64,000 bases of DNA from an uncultured Phascolarctobacterium sp. (GCA_900547415.1 URGS01000006.1:1-64000); one strand, 5' to 3'. Counted from the stretch's first letter, positions 49,864 through 59,656 are shown. The notes: generated by a model not told the origin, from the letters alone. Translations and numbers: made by a program.

Positions 49864-51531
49864 ATGTCCGAAATTAAGAGGGCTGTAATTTACGCACGCT
49901 TTTCCTCTGATATGCAAAGAGAAGAATCCATTGATGCGCAGGTTCGTGCCTGCACTGAATACTGCCGCAAAAAGCACTACATAGTCAGCAATATCTACGT
50001 GGATGAAGCAAAATCTGCTCGTGATATAGTAAAACGTGATGCGTATAATCAAATGATGGTTGATGCTATGTCCCACAAATTTGACGTCATCATCTTCCAC
50101 AAGATTGACCGTAACGCACGCAACGAATTTAACTACTACACCTTTAAAAACACTCTTGACCAATTAGGCGTCAGATATGAATACGCCGTGCAGAACATAG
50201 ACAGTTCCCCTGAAGGCCAGATGATGGAAAGCGTCCTGGTCGGCATGGCTGCCTATTACAGCCGCAACCTTGCAAAGGAAGTCCGCAAAGGCTTAAACGA
50301 GAACGCCTACAAAGCACTGTTTAACGGCGGCCGTCCTCCCTTTGGCTATAAGATAGTAGATCAACAATATGTTATTGAGCCACGGGAAGCTGAGGGCGTA
50401 AAAATGATTTTCTCCATGTTCCTGGAAGGCAAAGGCTATGCGGAAATTACTAGAGCACTAACAGAAAAAGGCTTTGTTTCCAGAGAAGGAAAACCCTTCT
50501 CCAAAAACAGTATGCATGATATTCTTCGCAATGAAAAATACAAGGGCACCTATATTTTTAACAAATCCGTTACGATGAAGAACGGAAAAAGGAATACCCA
50601 TCCAGAAGACAGTCCCGACCTAATCCGTATTGAAAATGCTATTCCAGCCATCATATCTCCTGAACAGTTTGCCATGGTGGCTGAAATATGTAAAAACAAT
50701 AGGCACCGTAATGGCAGATATTCTGCAAAAGAATCCTATCTGCTTTCTGGAAAAATTTTCTGTGGTGAATGTGGTCAGGCCATGAATGGCCATAGGATGT
50801 TAGGCAAAATGCGTAAAGATGGCTCCCGAAATATTTATACATATTATCTTTGCGGAAATAAAAAAAGAACAGCCGAACAAGGCTGCTCTATGAAAATGAT
50901 TAACCGCGATGTCATTGAAGACAAAGTTATGGAAGCTATCGCTGAGCATATTTTTTCCGAAGAAAGTATGGAAAGAATAGGTAGGAATATGTCAAAGGCC
51001 TATGAAGAATTAATAAAATCAACAGGCTATAGGCTTACTGAGTTAACAGACGCCCGAAATGCAGCCGAGCGTAAATTAAATAACCTTTATAGCCTGATTG
51101 AAGAAGGCGTTGCTGATGCTTTTGATATTCAGCGACTTTCGCAAGTAAAAAAAGAGCTTATTGCGATAAAAAAAGAATTGGAAGCGATAGGAAAAAACTC
51201 CTCGCTTCCAAAAATGAGTAAATCTGAAATTGTTGATACTCTCCAAGCTTTACGCAACGATATCTTTATACAAAAAGACGAACTTGCCAAAAGACAACTT
51301 ATCAATCTTTTTGTATATAAAGTATCCGTATATAAAGAAAATATAGTCATCGAATTAACTACCGACACTATATCTGCTGGCGTGGTGGAGATGAGGGGAG
51401 TCGAACCCCTGTCCGAAAATATTGCCATACAACTTTCTCCGAGCGCAGACGACATATTTTATTTCGCTTCCCAGATGCCTATCGACGGGCGCCCAAGTTG
51501 CTATCCCAAAGTGTTTCCCAAAAAGCTCTAG
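49864..51531 (+). CDS. large serine recombinase, prophage integrase (C-terminus replaced by ssrA sequence)
   Basis: The catalytic resolvase domain (residues 1-150) has Ser14 in YARFSSD and the RNARNE segment. A recombinase domain follows (about 165-260), then a zinc ribbon (FCGECGQAMNGH…YYLCGNKK…GCSMK, about 300-355) and a coiled coil (about 375-450). Reading passes through the attR core, so residues from about 511 on are translated from the antisense of ssrA. In the circular phage the gene ends in a 23-residue tail now at 6272-6343, giving 533 aa instead of 555. Confidence 0.93.
   Translation: MSEIKRAVIYARFSSDMQREESIDAQVRACTEYCRKKHYIVSNIYVDEAKSARDIVKRDAYNQMMVDAMSHKFDVIIFHKIDRNARNEFNYYTFKNTLDQLGVRYEYAVQNIDSSPEGQMMESVLVGMAAYYSRNLAKEVRKGLNENAYKALFNGGRPPFGYKIVDQQYVIEPREAEGVKMIFSMFLEGKGYAEITRALTEKGFVSREGKPFSKNSMHDILRNEKYKGTYIFNKSVTMKNGKRNTHPEDSPDLIRIENAIPAIISPEQFAMVAEICKNNRHRNGRYSAKESYLLSGKIFCGECGQAMNGHRMLGKMRKDGSRNIYTYYLCGNKKRTAEQGCSMKMINRDVIEDKVMEAIAEHIFSEESMERIGRNMSKAYEELIKSTGYRLTELTDARNAAERKLNNLYSLIEEGVADAFDIQRLSQVKKELIAIKKELEAIGKNSSLPKMSKSEIVDTLQALRNDIFIQKDELAKRQLINLFVYKVSVYKENIVIELTTDTISAGVVEMRGVEPLSENIAIQLSPSADDIFYFASQMPIDGRPSCYPKVFPKKL
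51383..51394. other. attR: prophage attachment site, right end
   Basis: TGGTGGAGATGA, identical to 6261-6272; it is the antisense of the tmRNA acceptor stem and CCA. The recombination keeps ssrA intact. Confidence 0.8.
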
Positions 51532-51731
51532 GGAGAGGGCTTTAAGGTATCCTGTCTATTGACTGTTCTTCCTCACCGGCAGGAGAAGCTCAGAGAACAG
51601 TTAGCAGTTAGGCTGCTAAAGCGTATTCTTGTTCAGCGTTTATATTTAAACGGCCCACCGATTATCGTGCAGATGGAACCACGGCTCGCTTATCATACCG
51701 CACCTACCCCCGTCGAAACCAGTACATCCCC
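51383..51731 (-). ncRNA. ssrA: tmRNA
   Basis: About 349 nt. The 5' end GGGGATGTACTGGTTTCGACG and the 3' end GTTCGACTCCCCTCATCTCC with ACCA form the tRNA-like acceptor (GGGGATG with CATCTCC) and T-arm. The tag frame reads NAEQEYALAA then TAA, with the conserved ALAA end. The gene rescues stalled ribosomes. Its 3' end is the prophage target, and its former downstream terminator is now at 6188-6219. The about 220 nt further upstream (51732-51950) contain no gene; a hairpin with T-run (51930-51946) ends transcripts from the right. Confidence 0.95.
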
Positions 51732-52094
51732 GATTTAAATCTTTTCCTACTCAAAACCATCCGTACACATCCTATACAAACGCTTCAGATGATTTTAAGC
51801 TTTCAAAGACAGGTCTTTACCTACGCAGAACCGCAGGCTTCCCGGTTTAAGAGAAATTGATACGCTACAACTTCATATTAGTATTATTTCTTTAGAATTA
51901 AAACTGTATTTAATTGTCAGAAAAATGGTTCTCAAAGAACCACTTCACTGTCTTAATATTATAGCACAATTTAATCATATATGTCGAGTTAAGTACTACT
52001 AATTCACAAAGAATTTAAATCTAACAGAGCCAGCTGGCCTATATGCTGCTGCAACTCAAAATATATTCATAATCATACTTTTAACTATCTAGGT

Positions 52095-52217
52095 ATGACA
52101 TTTAGCGCACCTTTAGTCTTAGGCGGATATTTCATAGGGTATAAAAATACCTTAAAGTCACTTGAAGAAGACCGTGAGCTTTTAAAAGTAGCTGAAGATT
52201 CTCTTAAAAATAAATAG
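52095..52217 (+). pseudogene. small membrane-protein remnant
   Basis: A 40-codon frame MTFSAPLVLGGYFIGYKNTL… has a partial transmembrane helix. Another frame just upstream reads EPAGLYAAATQNIFIIILLT and stops directly before, so a single frameshift would join them. It looks like the end of a decayed small membrane protein gene; no family can be fixed. Confidence 0.3.
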
Positions 52218-52230
52218 TGAATCATTGTAT

Positions 52231-52272
52231 AAAAATAGACTTCTCTAGCTTTGTCTAAGGAAGTCTATTTTT
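52231..52272. terminator. bidirectional terminator after nfo
   Basis: A 13-bp stem (AAAAATAGACTTC / GAAGTCTATTTTT) with A/T runs on both sides, directly after the nfo stop. Confidence 0.8.
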
Positions 52273-52291
52273 GTCTCTAAACTATATTTTC

Positions 52292-53125
52292 CTACTCCAC
52301 GTATCTTTCGCGCATCAGCTTGATTTCTGCTGCATAGCCATCCAGCTCGTTAGGAGTTTCCAAATTAAAAGGCAGATGACGCAATGCAGGATGGTTAACA
52401 ACTCTGGTCAGCGCCTCCAAGCCAATATTACCGGCACCAATGCAGGCGTGGCGGTCCTTATGGCTGCCAAGAACATTAAGACTGTCGTTCAAATGAATGG
52501 CCTTTAATCTGTCCAAGCCAATGATTTTATCAAACTGTTCCAGCACCCCGTCCAAGTCATTGACAATATCATAGCCACCGTCAAAAACGTGGCAGGTATC
52601 AAGGCATACACCCATTTTCTCATTTAGCTGCACTCTGCTGATGATTTCTGCCAGCTCTTCAAAGCTGCGCCCTACCTCACTGCCCTTGCCTGCCATAGTT
52701 TCCAGTAGTACAGTGGTGTGCAAATCCTTATGCAGAACAGCGTTCAAAATCTCTGTAATCTTGGTAATACCAACCTCTGTTCCCTGCTTAACGTGGCTGC
52801 CAGGATGGAAGTTGTACAAATTGCCAGGCACGTATTCCAGCATTTCCAGATCGCCCTCCATAACCTGCTGAGCAAACTGGCGCAGGCCCTCGTCCGCAGC
52901 GCAGGCATTCATGGTATAAGGTGCGTGAGCCACAAGCTGTGCAAAATTATGCTCCTTGCACAAAGCAACTAAAGCTGCTGCATCATCAGACTTTACGGCC
53001 TTAGCCTTGCCACCTCTAGGATTACGAGTAAAAAACTGAAATGTGTTGGCACCAATAGACAAAGCAGTTTTGCCCATCGCCAAAAATCCTTTAGAAGAAG
53101 ATAAATGACATCCAATATTTAACAT
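52292..53125 (-). CDS. nfo: endonuclease IV (AP endonuclease)
   Basis: The 277-aa product is a full-length endonuclease IV TIM barrel that nicks at abasic sites. It has IGCHLSSSKGF at the start, GANTFQFFTRNPRGG, LVAHAPYTMN, FHPGSHV, LLETMAGKGSEVG, CLDTCHVFDGGYD and IHLNDS, which supply the three-zinc ligands. Single gene with its own terminator. Confidence 0.95.
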   Translation of the reverse strand: MLNIGCHLSSSKGFLAMGKTALSIGANTFQFFTRNPRGGKAKAVKSDDAAALVALCKEHNFAQLVAHAPYTMNACAADEGLRQFAQQVMEGDLEMLEYVPGNLYNFHPGSHVKQGTEVGITKITEILNAVLHKDLHTTVLLETMAGKGSEVGRSFEELAEIISRVQLNEKMGVCLDTCHVFDGGYDIVNDLDGVLEQFDKIIGLDRLKAIHLNDSLNVLGSHKDRHACIGAGNIGLEALTRVVNHPALRHLPFNLETPNELDGYAAEIKLMRERYVE

Positions 53126-53197
53126 CTAAAATATGTACTCCTTATGATTCAAAATAAAATTTCAGGGCCTCAGCTTACGCCAAAGTCCTAGATAATT

Positions 53198-54523
53198 TTA
53201 CACTGTTTCAATATAGCCGTCTACAATATTTTGAATAAACACGTACTGCCAGCGTCCTGTTTTCTTTTCTCTAAGTGCCTCGTCCTTGGCCTTGTCTCGG
53301 CAGCTTTGGCAAATATCACGAGGAATACAAACAATATACGCACTTTGGTCGCCAAAGCGTGTATTCTCCGCCGCCGTTGCAATGCTAAAGTAACCGCCAC
53401 ATTTGCGCTGCGGACAATAACGAACTGTTTCTATCTGCTCCTCACGAATACCCTCTTCGTCATAATAAATATGCTTATGACGCTGCCAGGTGCCACCGCA
53501 TTGGGCAAGCAGTTCCTGCTTAGTTTTTGCGCGGTTAAAGTACATAGCTCCAACCTCTTCAATAAGCTGGTCCACACGTTTATTGCAGCGCGGATCCTGC
53601 GCCTTTAGGCCACGTATATCAGGCTCTACAACCTTGCTATAGTCCATACCTGCCATAGCCAGAATAATACCGGTATTTACATAAGGGAGAGCACTTTCAA
53701 TAGAATAGCCACCCTCTAAAACTGCAATGTCCGCCTGCAGCTTGTCCGCCAGCCTTGCGTAGCCTTGGGCACTTACCTGCATAGAGGCCAATGGATCACT
53801 AAAGTGATTGTCCTGACCTGCAGAATTCAAAATAAGCTCAGGCTGAAAATCCTCCAAAATATGAGAAATAAGCCCATCGTATAAGCGATGCAATCCCTCG
53901 TCACCAGTACCGGGCAGCAGCGGTAAGTTGATATTTGTTCCCCACGCTCCTGGACTACCTGCTTCATTAGGAAAACCTGTTCCCGGATAAAGAGTACGTC
54001 CGTCCTGATGAAAGGAAATATACAAGGTATTAGGGTCGTGATAAAAAACGTCCTGCGAGCCGTCACCATGATGCACGTCCGTATCTACTACAGCAATGCG
54101 GTGCACACCATACTTACTGCGTAGATATTCTACCAATACAGCCTCTATGTTGATAGTACAAAAGCCTCTGATGCCATGGACAACACGCATTGCATGGTGT
54201 CCGGGAGGACGGACCAGTGCAAAGGCACGCTTAACCTCTTTTTTCATTACTGCGTCAGCTGCAACTAAGCAACCTCCTGCTGATGTAAGATGAGCAGGAG
54301 TAATAAGGCGTCCAATTTCAGGCACGCCAATATGAGCACGCTGCAGATCATTGAGCTGCGCCAAACGTGGCCTGTACTCCCTGATTTCGGGACAGTCAAA
54401 TAATCCCTCCTCCTCCAATTGGTCACGTGTATAAAGCAGGCGCTCCTGACGCTCGGGATGACCTGCACTAATCATCCAGTCAAAGGCGGGAAAAAATACC
54501 AAACCTAGAGTATCCTTTGCCAT
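53198..54523 (-). CDS. histone-deacetylase-family hydrolase with Cys-rich C-terminus
   Basis: The 441-aa product has the HDAC core: LVRPPGHHAM, AVVDTDVHHGDGSQD, NSAGQDNHFSDPLA and VLEGGYS, covering the zinc and charge-relay residues. Bacterial relatives deacetylate acetoin-related proteins or polyamines. The last 90 residues add two cysteine pairs (CPQRKCGGY, CQSCRDKA), a zinc-ribbon-like tail not found in simple HDACs. It overlaps the hydantoinase-like gene by 1 nt. Confidence 0.9.
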   Translation of the reverse strand: MAKDTLGLVFFPAFDWMISAGHPERQERLLYTRDQLEEEGLFDCPEIREYRPRLAQLNDLQRAHIGVPEIGRLITPAHLTSAGGCLVAADAVMKKEVKRAFALVRPPGHHAMRVVHGIRGFCTINIEAVLVEYLRSKYGVHRIAVVDTDVHHGDGSQDVFYHDPNTLYISFHQDGRTLYPGTGFPNEAGSPGAWGTNINLPLLPGTGDEGLHRLYDGLISHILEDFQPELILNSAGQDNHFSDPLASMQVSAQGYARLADKLQADIAVLEGGYSIESALPYVNTGIILAMAGMDYSKVVEPDIRGLKAQDPRCNKRVDQLIEEVGAMYFNRAKTKQELLAQCGGTWQRHKHIYYDEEGIREEQIETVRYCPQRKCGGYFSIATAAENTRFGDQSAYIVCIPRDICQSCRDKAKDEALREKKTGRWQYVFIQNIVDGYIETV

Positions 54524-56178
54524 CAGAAATCCACCTCCCTACCCTGAACCTTGTGCAAAATTCCAGGCTTAAGCTGCATACGCAGATTATAAATATCACC
54601 TGTATCATAATAGCTGTGTACTGTACGGAAATGCTCACAGCTTATAAGCTCCATTTCCTGATCAGGAAGCTGCCAATCTGCTGTCTGCTCACTGAGCCAG
54701 TCTGACAAAATAGCCTCAGCCTTTTGCTCATTAAAGCCTTTTGGCAGACGTTCACGCTTACCACTTTCAGGAATAATATAAAAGCCATCCGTAGTATCAG
54801 CTCGCAGACCGGCGGAAAGTGTAGGCCTTGCTACTGCTGCGCCAATAGCGTTTGCCACTACTGCGCCTTTGGGAATATCAACAGGCAGCTCCATAACCCT
54901 ACCTAATGCCTTAATCAAGCCTAAGGAGCCGCCGCCAACACCAATGAGCTGTTCAGGTACAAATTCCGTACCACGAATCACATCGTCAACTGTATATACG
55001 GGCTGCTTCACCCATTCATCCAGCATTTCTGCAATAGTTGTTCTAATAGTATTAACTGCAGCCTGCACAATTTTTTCTGCCTCAGCCTTAGGCTCGTCGC
55101 CCAATTCCGCCAAAGCCGCTAAGCTTTTAGCAGCATCGCCAAAGCTTACATAGCCTGCCACAATAAGAGCATCGGACAAGGTTGCCTTGTCGCCGCCAAT
55201 AGCTGCCGCAGGGCCCTGACGCAGAGGGCCAACCTTATAACCTGCTTCAGTTTTAGTAATAGCACTGTCACCGCCTATGCCTACGCTGCGCATATGAAAG
55301 GCACGTACTGCTGTAGGATAACCATTAACAACTGCACCCTTGCGAGCCATCAAAGGTAAACCATTTTCCCAAAAAGCAATATCTGTCGTTGTGCCGCCAA
55401 CATCCAAGGAAATACTTTTTACATTAGGTGCTGCTAAAGCCTCAATTCCCAAAACAGAAGCTGCAGGACCTGTAAAAATAGCCTCCACTGGCTGATTAAT
55501 AGCTGCCTCCAAAGGCAGAGTACCACCATCTGCCTTTAGAACGTGAACGGGAGCGTACACGCCTCTTTCTGCCATTGCACGTTGAATCTTGCCAGCAAAG
55601 CTCTTAAAAATTTTATAAACAGCACCTGCAAAATATGCAGAATTAGTACGTCGCACAAAATTAAGCTCGCCGCTCAGCTCACTGCCAAGAAAAATCTTGT
55701 TGTAGCCGTTCTGTTTCAGCTCATGCTCCAGCTGGTACTCAAGCTGCGGATCACGAACAGAAAATTTGCCGCTGATGGCACATACACCGTTATTACCTCT
55801 GCGTCTTAGCAAATCACAATGCTTAGTCCAGTCAATCTGTGCCGTAATTTTGCCTCTGTGGTCCACATAGCCGCTGACAAAATAGGGAGTTACAGGAAAT
55901 TTATGAGTAACATTCATGCCTGGACCTGTAATAACCGCCAAAAATACTGGGTCAAGCTTGTTTTCTGTCAGCGCATTGGTCACGATAGTACTGGAAATTA
56001 CAACTCTTTCAATTTTTCCAAGTTTTTCCTGCTCAGGCAAAACCTTATCCAAAGCCGTTAAAATACACTGCAAAACGTCAGAATGAGTTGTAGGCGTTTT
56101 AGCCTGTGCCACAATCTCTGCCTCCTCAAGCAGTACAGCGTCCGTAAAGGTACCGCCTACGTCTATTCCTAAAAGCAT
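54523..56178 (-). CDS. hydantoinase/oxoprolinase family ATPase-fold protein
   Basis: The 551-aa product has the actin-like ATP fold: LLGIDVGGTFTDAVLL at the start, SISLDVGGTTTDIAF at about residue 285, and GVGGGSLGL in the C-terminal half. It matches HyuA/oxoprolinase A-type subunits but has no HyuB partner next to it. The co-transcribed HDAC-family gene suggests a shared amide-hydrolysing step; substrate unknown. Confidence 0.88.
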   Translation of the reverse strand: MLLGIDVGGTFTDAVLLEEAEIVAQAKTPTTHSDVLQCILTALDKVLPEQEKLGKIERVVISSTIVTNALTENKLDPVFLAVITGPGMNVTHKFPVTPYFVSGYVDHRGKITAQIDWTKHCDLLRRRGNNGVCAISGKFSVRDPQLEYQLEHELKQNGYNKIFLGSELSGELNFVRRTNSAYFAGAVYKIFKSFAGKIQRAMAERGVYAPVHVLKADGGTLPLEAAINQPVEAIFTGPAASVLGIEALAAPNVKSISLDVGGTTTDIAFWENGLPLMARKGAVVNGYPTAVRAFHMRSVGIGGDSAITKTEAGYKVGPLRQGPAAAIGGDKATLSDALIVAGYVSFGDAAKSLAALAELGDEPKAEAEKIVQAAVNTIRTTIAEMLDEWVKQPVYTVDDVIRGTEFVPEQLIGVGGGSLGLIKALGRVMELPVDIPKGAVVANAIGAAVARPTLSAGLRADTTDGFYIIPESGKRERLPKGFNEQKAEAILSDWLSEQTADWQLPDQEMELISCEHFRTVHSYYDTGDIYNLRMQLKPGILHKVQGREVDF

Positions 56179-56593
56179 AACTTCGCCCCCTTATTTAATA
56201 AGTTTTTTATAAAATATCTGAGCTCAATTCAAAGACAGCCATTCTAAAATAATGTTTTGTAAATTTCACCATTTCCAGTATAATTAATACTTAACACTCT
56301 ACAAAAATAGCGAAATAATTATTTGCCATCCTTATCGTTTATTATTTTGTAGTCATATGCATTTCTAGCAAAAGCACTTTATACTTTACTTTATATTTAT
56401 TCCATAAACACGTCAAAAATCCCTTCAAATATAATAAAAACCACCAGCATAGCTAGTGGTTTGTCATTTACCGCCTAAAAGGAGAATTTTTTTCTAATAG
56501 AACTCTTTAGCTATTTTGATCACTACGTCTAACACGAGGTTTTCTAAATAAAAGAAAACAAGGAGACGGTATTGCCCTCTCCTTGTAAATATT
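56179..56593. other. AT-rich intergenic region with two terminators
   Basis: No gene is seen. The minus strand has a hairpin at 56438-56462 (AAACCAC / GTGGTTT) with TTTTTATT, and another at 56558-56586 (ACAAGGAGA / TCTCCTTGT) with TTTTCTTTT, the second directly after the interrupted gene to the right. Confidence 0.65.
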
Positions 56594-57580
56594 TTATTTA
56601 GAAATACTATTAACCATTAAATTAACTAATTCAATATACTCTGATTCCATGGCAGTAGGATAGCCAAAATCAAAAGATACAAATTTTCCATTGTCTACAA
56701 ATACATAACTTTTATTATGAGATGTAACTTCATCGTAGTCGTAAATTAAACACTTATTTCCATTAAGAATACCATATTCAAAACGCCAATTCCTAATTTT
56801 ATTACGAGTTCCTTTGCTTATATACTCCTTTGTATCTGCTTCAATTCGAACAAGTTGTTCCTTACTTAAATTATCAATATTTTGGGGAAGTTCAGTATGA
56901 ATTTCCATGGACTCAACCATTACTGCGGTAATCAGTTTTTCTATCCCAGAATAAAACACATGAGTATCGCTTGTACTGACAGGAAGATCAATAAAATATT
57001 CAGGAATCATATAATTGTACTTAGTACCTTTTATCTTTACCTTGCGCATAGGCTCTTTAAAGCTTATGCTTCTAACAATTTCATTGAAGTCGCCTTTATG
57101 CTTTTCATAATATTGCACTGGTAACATTAAAGTCACTAAATAAATCTCCTTAGGTTTAAAAAAACTATATCTATCTCTAACTGCAATAATTTTCGCTTTC
57201 TGTTGTTCACCTGCTTCTTTTGTATCAAAATAAACTAACTCAACAAAATGAAGAACATCCTGATTGTTGATTTTTTCGAATTTATTACAAATGACCTTAT
57301 GTTTAGCATTATTAGCTTTTTCATTATTACTTAAAATTCCTTGTTTTATATCTTCTAACGAGTTCTAGTCACGAAGATTGTGCCTAATAATATCTAAAAA
57401 AATAGTTGAATGCACTTCTTTGTTATCAAATTGGTAACCATCAGCTTTATTCACAGTTTGAACGTAGCCATCATCCATTTCTATTGCCATATTACTAAAT
57501 GTTACGTTTTTAGCATAAGCTGGCAATACAATAGTCTGTAATGCAATCAAAAATGATAAAAGCAACAATTTAAACTTCAT
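56594..57580 (-). pseudogene. exported protein gene interrupted by one in-frame TAG
   Basis: From ATG 57580 the frame encodes a signal peptide (KFKLLLLSFLIALQTIVLPA, cleaved after AYA), runs to TAG at 57365, and then continues open in the same frame to 56594, 328 codons in all. The part after the stop (NSLEDIKQGILSNNEKANNA… through YVFVDNGKFVSFDFGYPTAM) is a plausible continuation of the same beta-rich secreted protein. A single CAG-to-TAG type change explains it. No family is recognised. Confidence 0.7.
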
Positions 57581-57881
57581 AATAACACCTCCAAAAATTG
57601 ATTATATGAGTATTCTCCATCGAAAAGAAAATCCTTGCACGAAAAATTCTTATTATACTTTCTTGTGTAGTAGACACCATGTCATTTTATAGTTTTTAGC
57701 ACTTTTCTATTTTATGTTTTTGTAATTGTAGTTCTAAAACACTAATTAGAAATTATGACAAATATTAAAAAACCTAAATTTCAATTAGAAGTTGCATATT
57801 TTTTTATATTTACTTATATTAGACTATATAACTGCTATAAAATCTGCATCACTCTTAGTTATAAGATATCTCATCAATATT
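57581..57881. other. AT-rich intergenic, nothing recognised
   Basis: The 301 bases hold only a Shine-Dalgarno for the interrupted gene (GGAGG at 57588-57592 on the minus strand) and AT-rich sequence. No terminator or RNA stands out. Confidence 0.5.
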
Positions 57882-59087
57882 TCATTCATTCGACTCAAAC
57901 TCTTCATAAATACTACCAAAATCTATACCGCCGATAACCTTGCCGCGATACTGCTCACGAATGCTATTTTCTCCATCCTCAAGGTGTTTAGAGGTGATGC
58001 CGTAACGACGTGAAAGCCATGCCTCCACAAAGGCCGCCAAATGATCACAGCCCTTTACGACTGTACCATCCACCGGCTTATAGCCCATACCGTCAACATT
58101 GTACTTGTCATTAATCTCTTCTACAGTAGAGGGCTTTACCTTGCCATCTACAATAACCTTATCACTGAACTCATTTTGCGTGTAATACAATATGTCCTGA
58201 TGCCAAGTATAAGGTAAAAGCGGCAGTATTTTTTCTCCAACCTGGCGCTCTTCAATCTTTTTGATTAAATCATCAAGTCCTTCTACACTTCGTTTAATTG
58301 GAGAAATAATATCCCTCGTAAGAACCTCCGGCAAATCGTGGAAAAGTCCACACAAAAAGTCACTTACAATACGATCATCACTTGCATCCAGCTTAAGTGC
58401 ACAAAAATATGCCATAATTGCAACTAAAAGCACATGTCCCATAACAGATGTTTCAGGAACTCTAGGAGACTGTGCCCAGCGCTTCTGAAAACGTAATTGT
58501 CCTATAAGATCAACAAACTTGCTGCTCTTACCTTTTAAGGCCAGCTTCTGTACACCAGCTAAATCAAAATGATCCTCTATCTCGCTATCAATATCCTGCT
58601 TGGTTTCTTCTATGCCATATATGCCTTGATTAAAATGATATATAAGCCCAAACTCCCACTGGCTTGCTAAATAATGGGCTGCACGTAAAATTTTCTTTTC
58701 CTTGGGATAATATTCTGCATCTTCAAAATATCTCTTAATTTTATCCATCAGCTTCTGGTCTATATCAGGAATACGACGCTTTAACTCCTTGTAAACCCAA
58801 GAATTAAGCTCTTTACCATGTACACGCATTAGCTCATGAAAAACAGGTGGCTTAATGTCCGTCAATACGTTTCTATGAAGAAATTCAAAAATACCACCCT
58901 CGACTAGTACACGCCAATTCAGCTTAGCATTATGATCGTCTTCCTCATGCCTAGCCAATACATACATAATCATCATTTTATGAGCCTGCTTATCAAGCTC
59001 CGTAAATCCACTTGGACGCAGATGATCATTCCAACGCTGTATATGTGCAGCCTCATATAAGAACTCAATAAAGCTTTTTGTAAGCAT
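57882..59087 (-). CDS. HD-domain phosphohydrolase
   Basis: The 401-aa product has an HD domain in the C-terminal half: TSVMGHVLLVAIMAYF, FLCGLFHDLPEVLTRDII and GCDHLAAFVEAWLS give the H…HD…D metal set. The N-terminal half is helical and of unknown role. HD enzymes of this kind hydrolyse phosphate esters of nucleotides. AGGAGG precedes the ATG. Confidence 0.8.
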   Translation of the reverse strand: MLTKSFIEFLYEAAHIQRWNDHLRPSGFTELDKQAHKMMIMYVLARHEEDDHNAKLNWRVLVEGGIFEFLHRNVLTDIKPPVFHELMRVHGKELNSWVYKELKRRIPDIDQKLMDKIKRYFEDAEYYPKEKKILRAAHYLASQWEFGLIYHFNQGIYGIEETKQDIDSEIEDHFDLAGVQKLALKGKSSKFVDLIGQLRFQKRWAQSPRVPETSVMGHVLLVAIMAYFCALKLDASDDRIVSDFLCGLFHDLPEVLTRDIISPIKRSVEGLDDLIKKIEERQVGEKILPLLPYTWHQDILYYTQNEFSDKVIVDGKVKPSTVEEINDKYNVDGMGYKPVDGTVVKGCDHLAAFVEAWLSRRYGITSKHLEDGENSIREQYRGKVIGGIDFGSIYEEFESNE

Positions 59088-59203
59088 AATTGTCCTCCTT
59101 TTGCATACCCTTCAACCTATACTGCAAATCAAACAGCTGTACCCTATACTTCTATAATATACTTTATCCTACAGATGTCAATAGAATTAAATACTGTAAA
59201 TAA

Positions 59204-59240
59204 AAAGACTATCTCCATTTATGGTATGAAGATAGTCTTT
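59204..59240. terminator. bidirectional terminator
   Basis: An 11-bp stem AAAGACTATCT / AGATAGTCTTT, between the HD-domain gene and the ribosomal operon. Confidence 0.6.
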
Positions 59241-59262
59241 AATAGTTTATTAATAAAATAAA

Positions 59263-59287
59263 AAAGCAGGAACCTAAGTTCCTGCTT
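59263..59287 (-). terminator. terminator of the ribosomal protein operon
   Basis: Stem AAAGCAGGAAC / GTTCCTGCTTT with a T-rich tail (TTTTTTATTTT) on the minus strand, after rplQ. Confidence 0.8.
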
Positions 59288-59299
59288 TGAAAACTCTAA

Positions 59300-59638
59300 T
59301 TAGATGAGCTCGATGATAGCCATTTCTGCAGCATCACCGCGACGAGGACCTACTCTGTAAATGCGAGTATAGCCGCCTTGTCTGCCTTCATATTTCGGAG
59401 CAATTTCTTCAAAAAGTTTTTTGGTTACAGTCTCATCAACCAGAACAGCCAGAACTTGACGACGAGCGTGCAAGTCATTGCGTTTTGCCAAAGTAATCAG
59501 TTCAGCAGATTGCTTTGCAACTTCTTTAGCTTTGGTAATGGTGGTTTCGATTCTGCCATATTTGAAGAAGGAAGTTAAAATGCTGCGAAACAGAGCCTTA
59601 CGGTTGCTGGAGTTACGACCCAGTTTTCTGTATGCCAT
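59300..59638 (-). CDS. rplQ: 50S ribosomal protein bL17
   Basis: 112 aa, full length. MAYRKLGRNSSNRKALFRSI and the C-terminal RIYRVGPRRGDAAEMAIIEL are diagnostic. Last gene of the alpha operon. Confidence 0.98.
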   Translation of the reverse strand: MAYRKLGRNSSNRKALFRSILTSFFKYGRIETTITKAKEVAKQSAELITLAKRNDLHARRQVLAVLVDETVTKKLFEEIAPKYEGRQGGYTRIYRVGPRRGDAAEMAIIELI

Positions 59639-59656
59639 GTGCTTCTGACCCCCTTA

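Larger units (their letters stand above)
6261..51394. mobile_element. intact lambda-like siphophage prophage integrated at the ssrA 3' end
   Basis: The element is bounded by the 12-bp direct repeat TGGTGGAGATGA. It carries lysis, tail fibre, tail tip, tape measure, tail tube, head, portal, terminase, replication, recombination, repressor and integrase functions. All major modules look open, apart from one small zinc-ribbon gene with a nonsense codon. Nearly all genes run on the minus strand; the tyrosine recombinase, an accessory small-gene block, the repressor region and the integrase run on the plus strand. About 45.1 kb between repeats. Confidence 0.9.

Noticed and set aside
57755..57937. 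60-codon plus-strand frame in the AT-rich gap
   Set aside because: AT-rich chance frame without a ribosome site; overlaps the HD-domain gene antisense.
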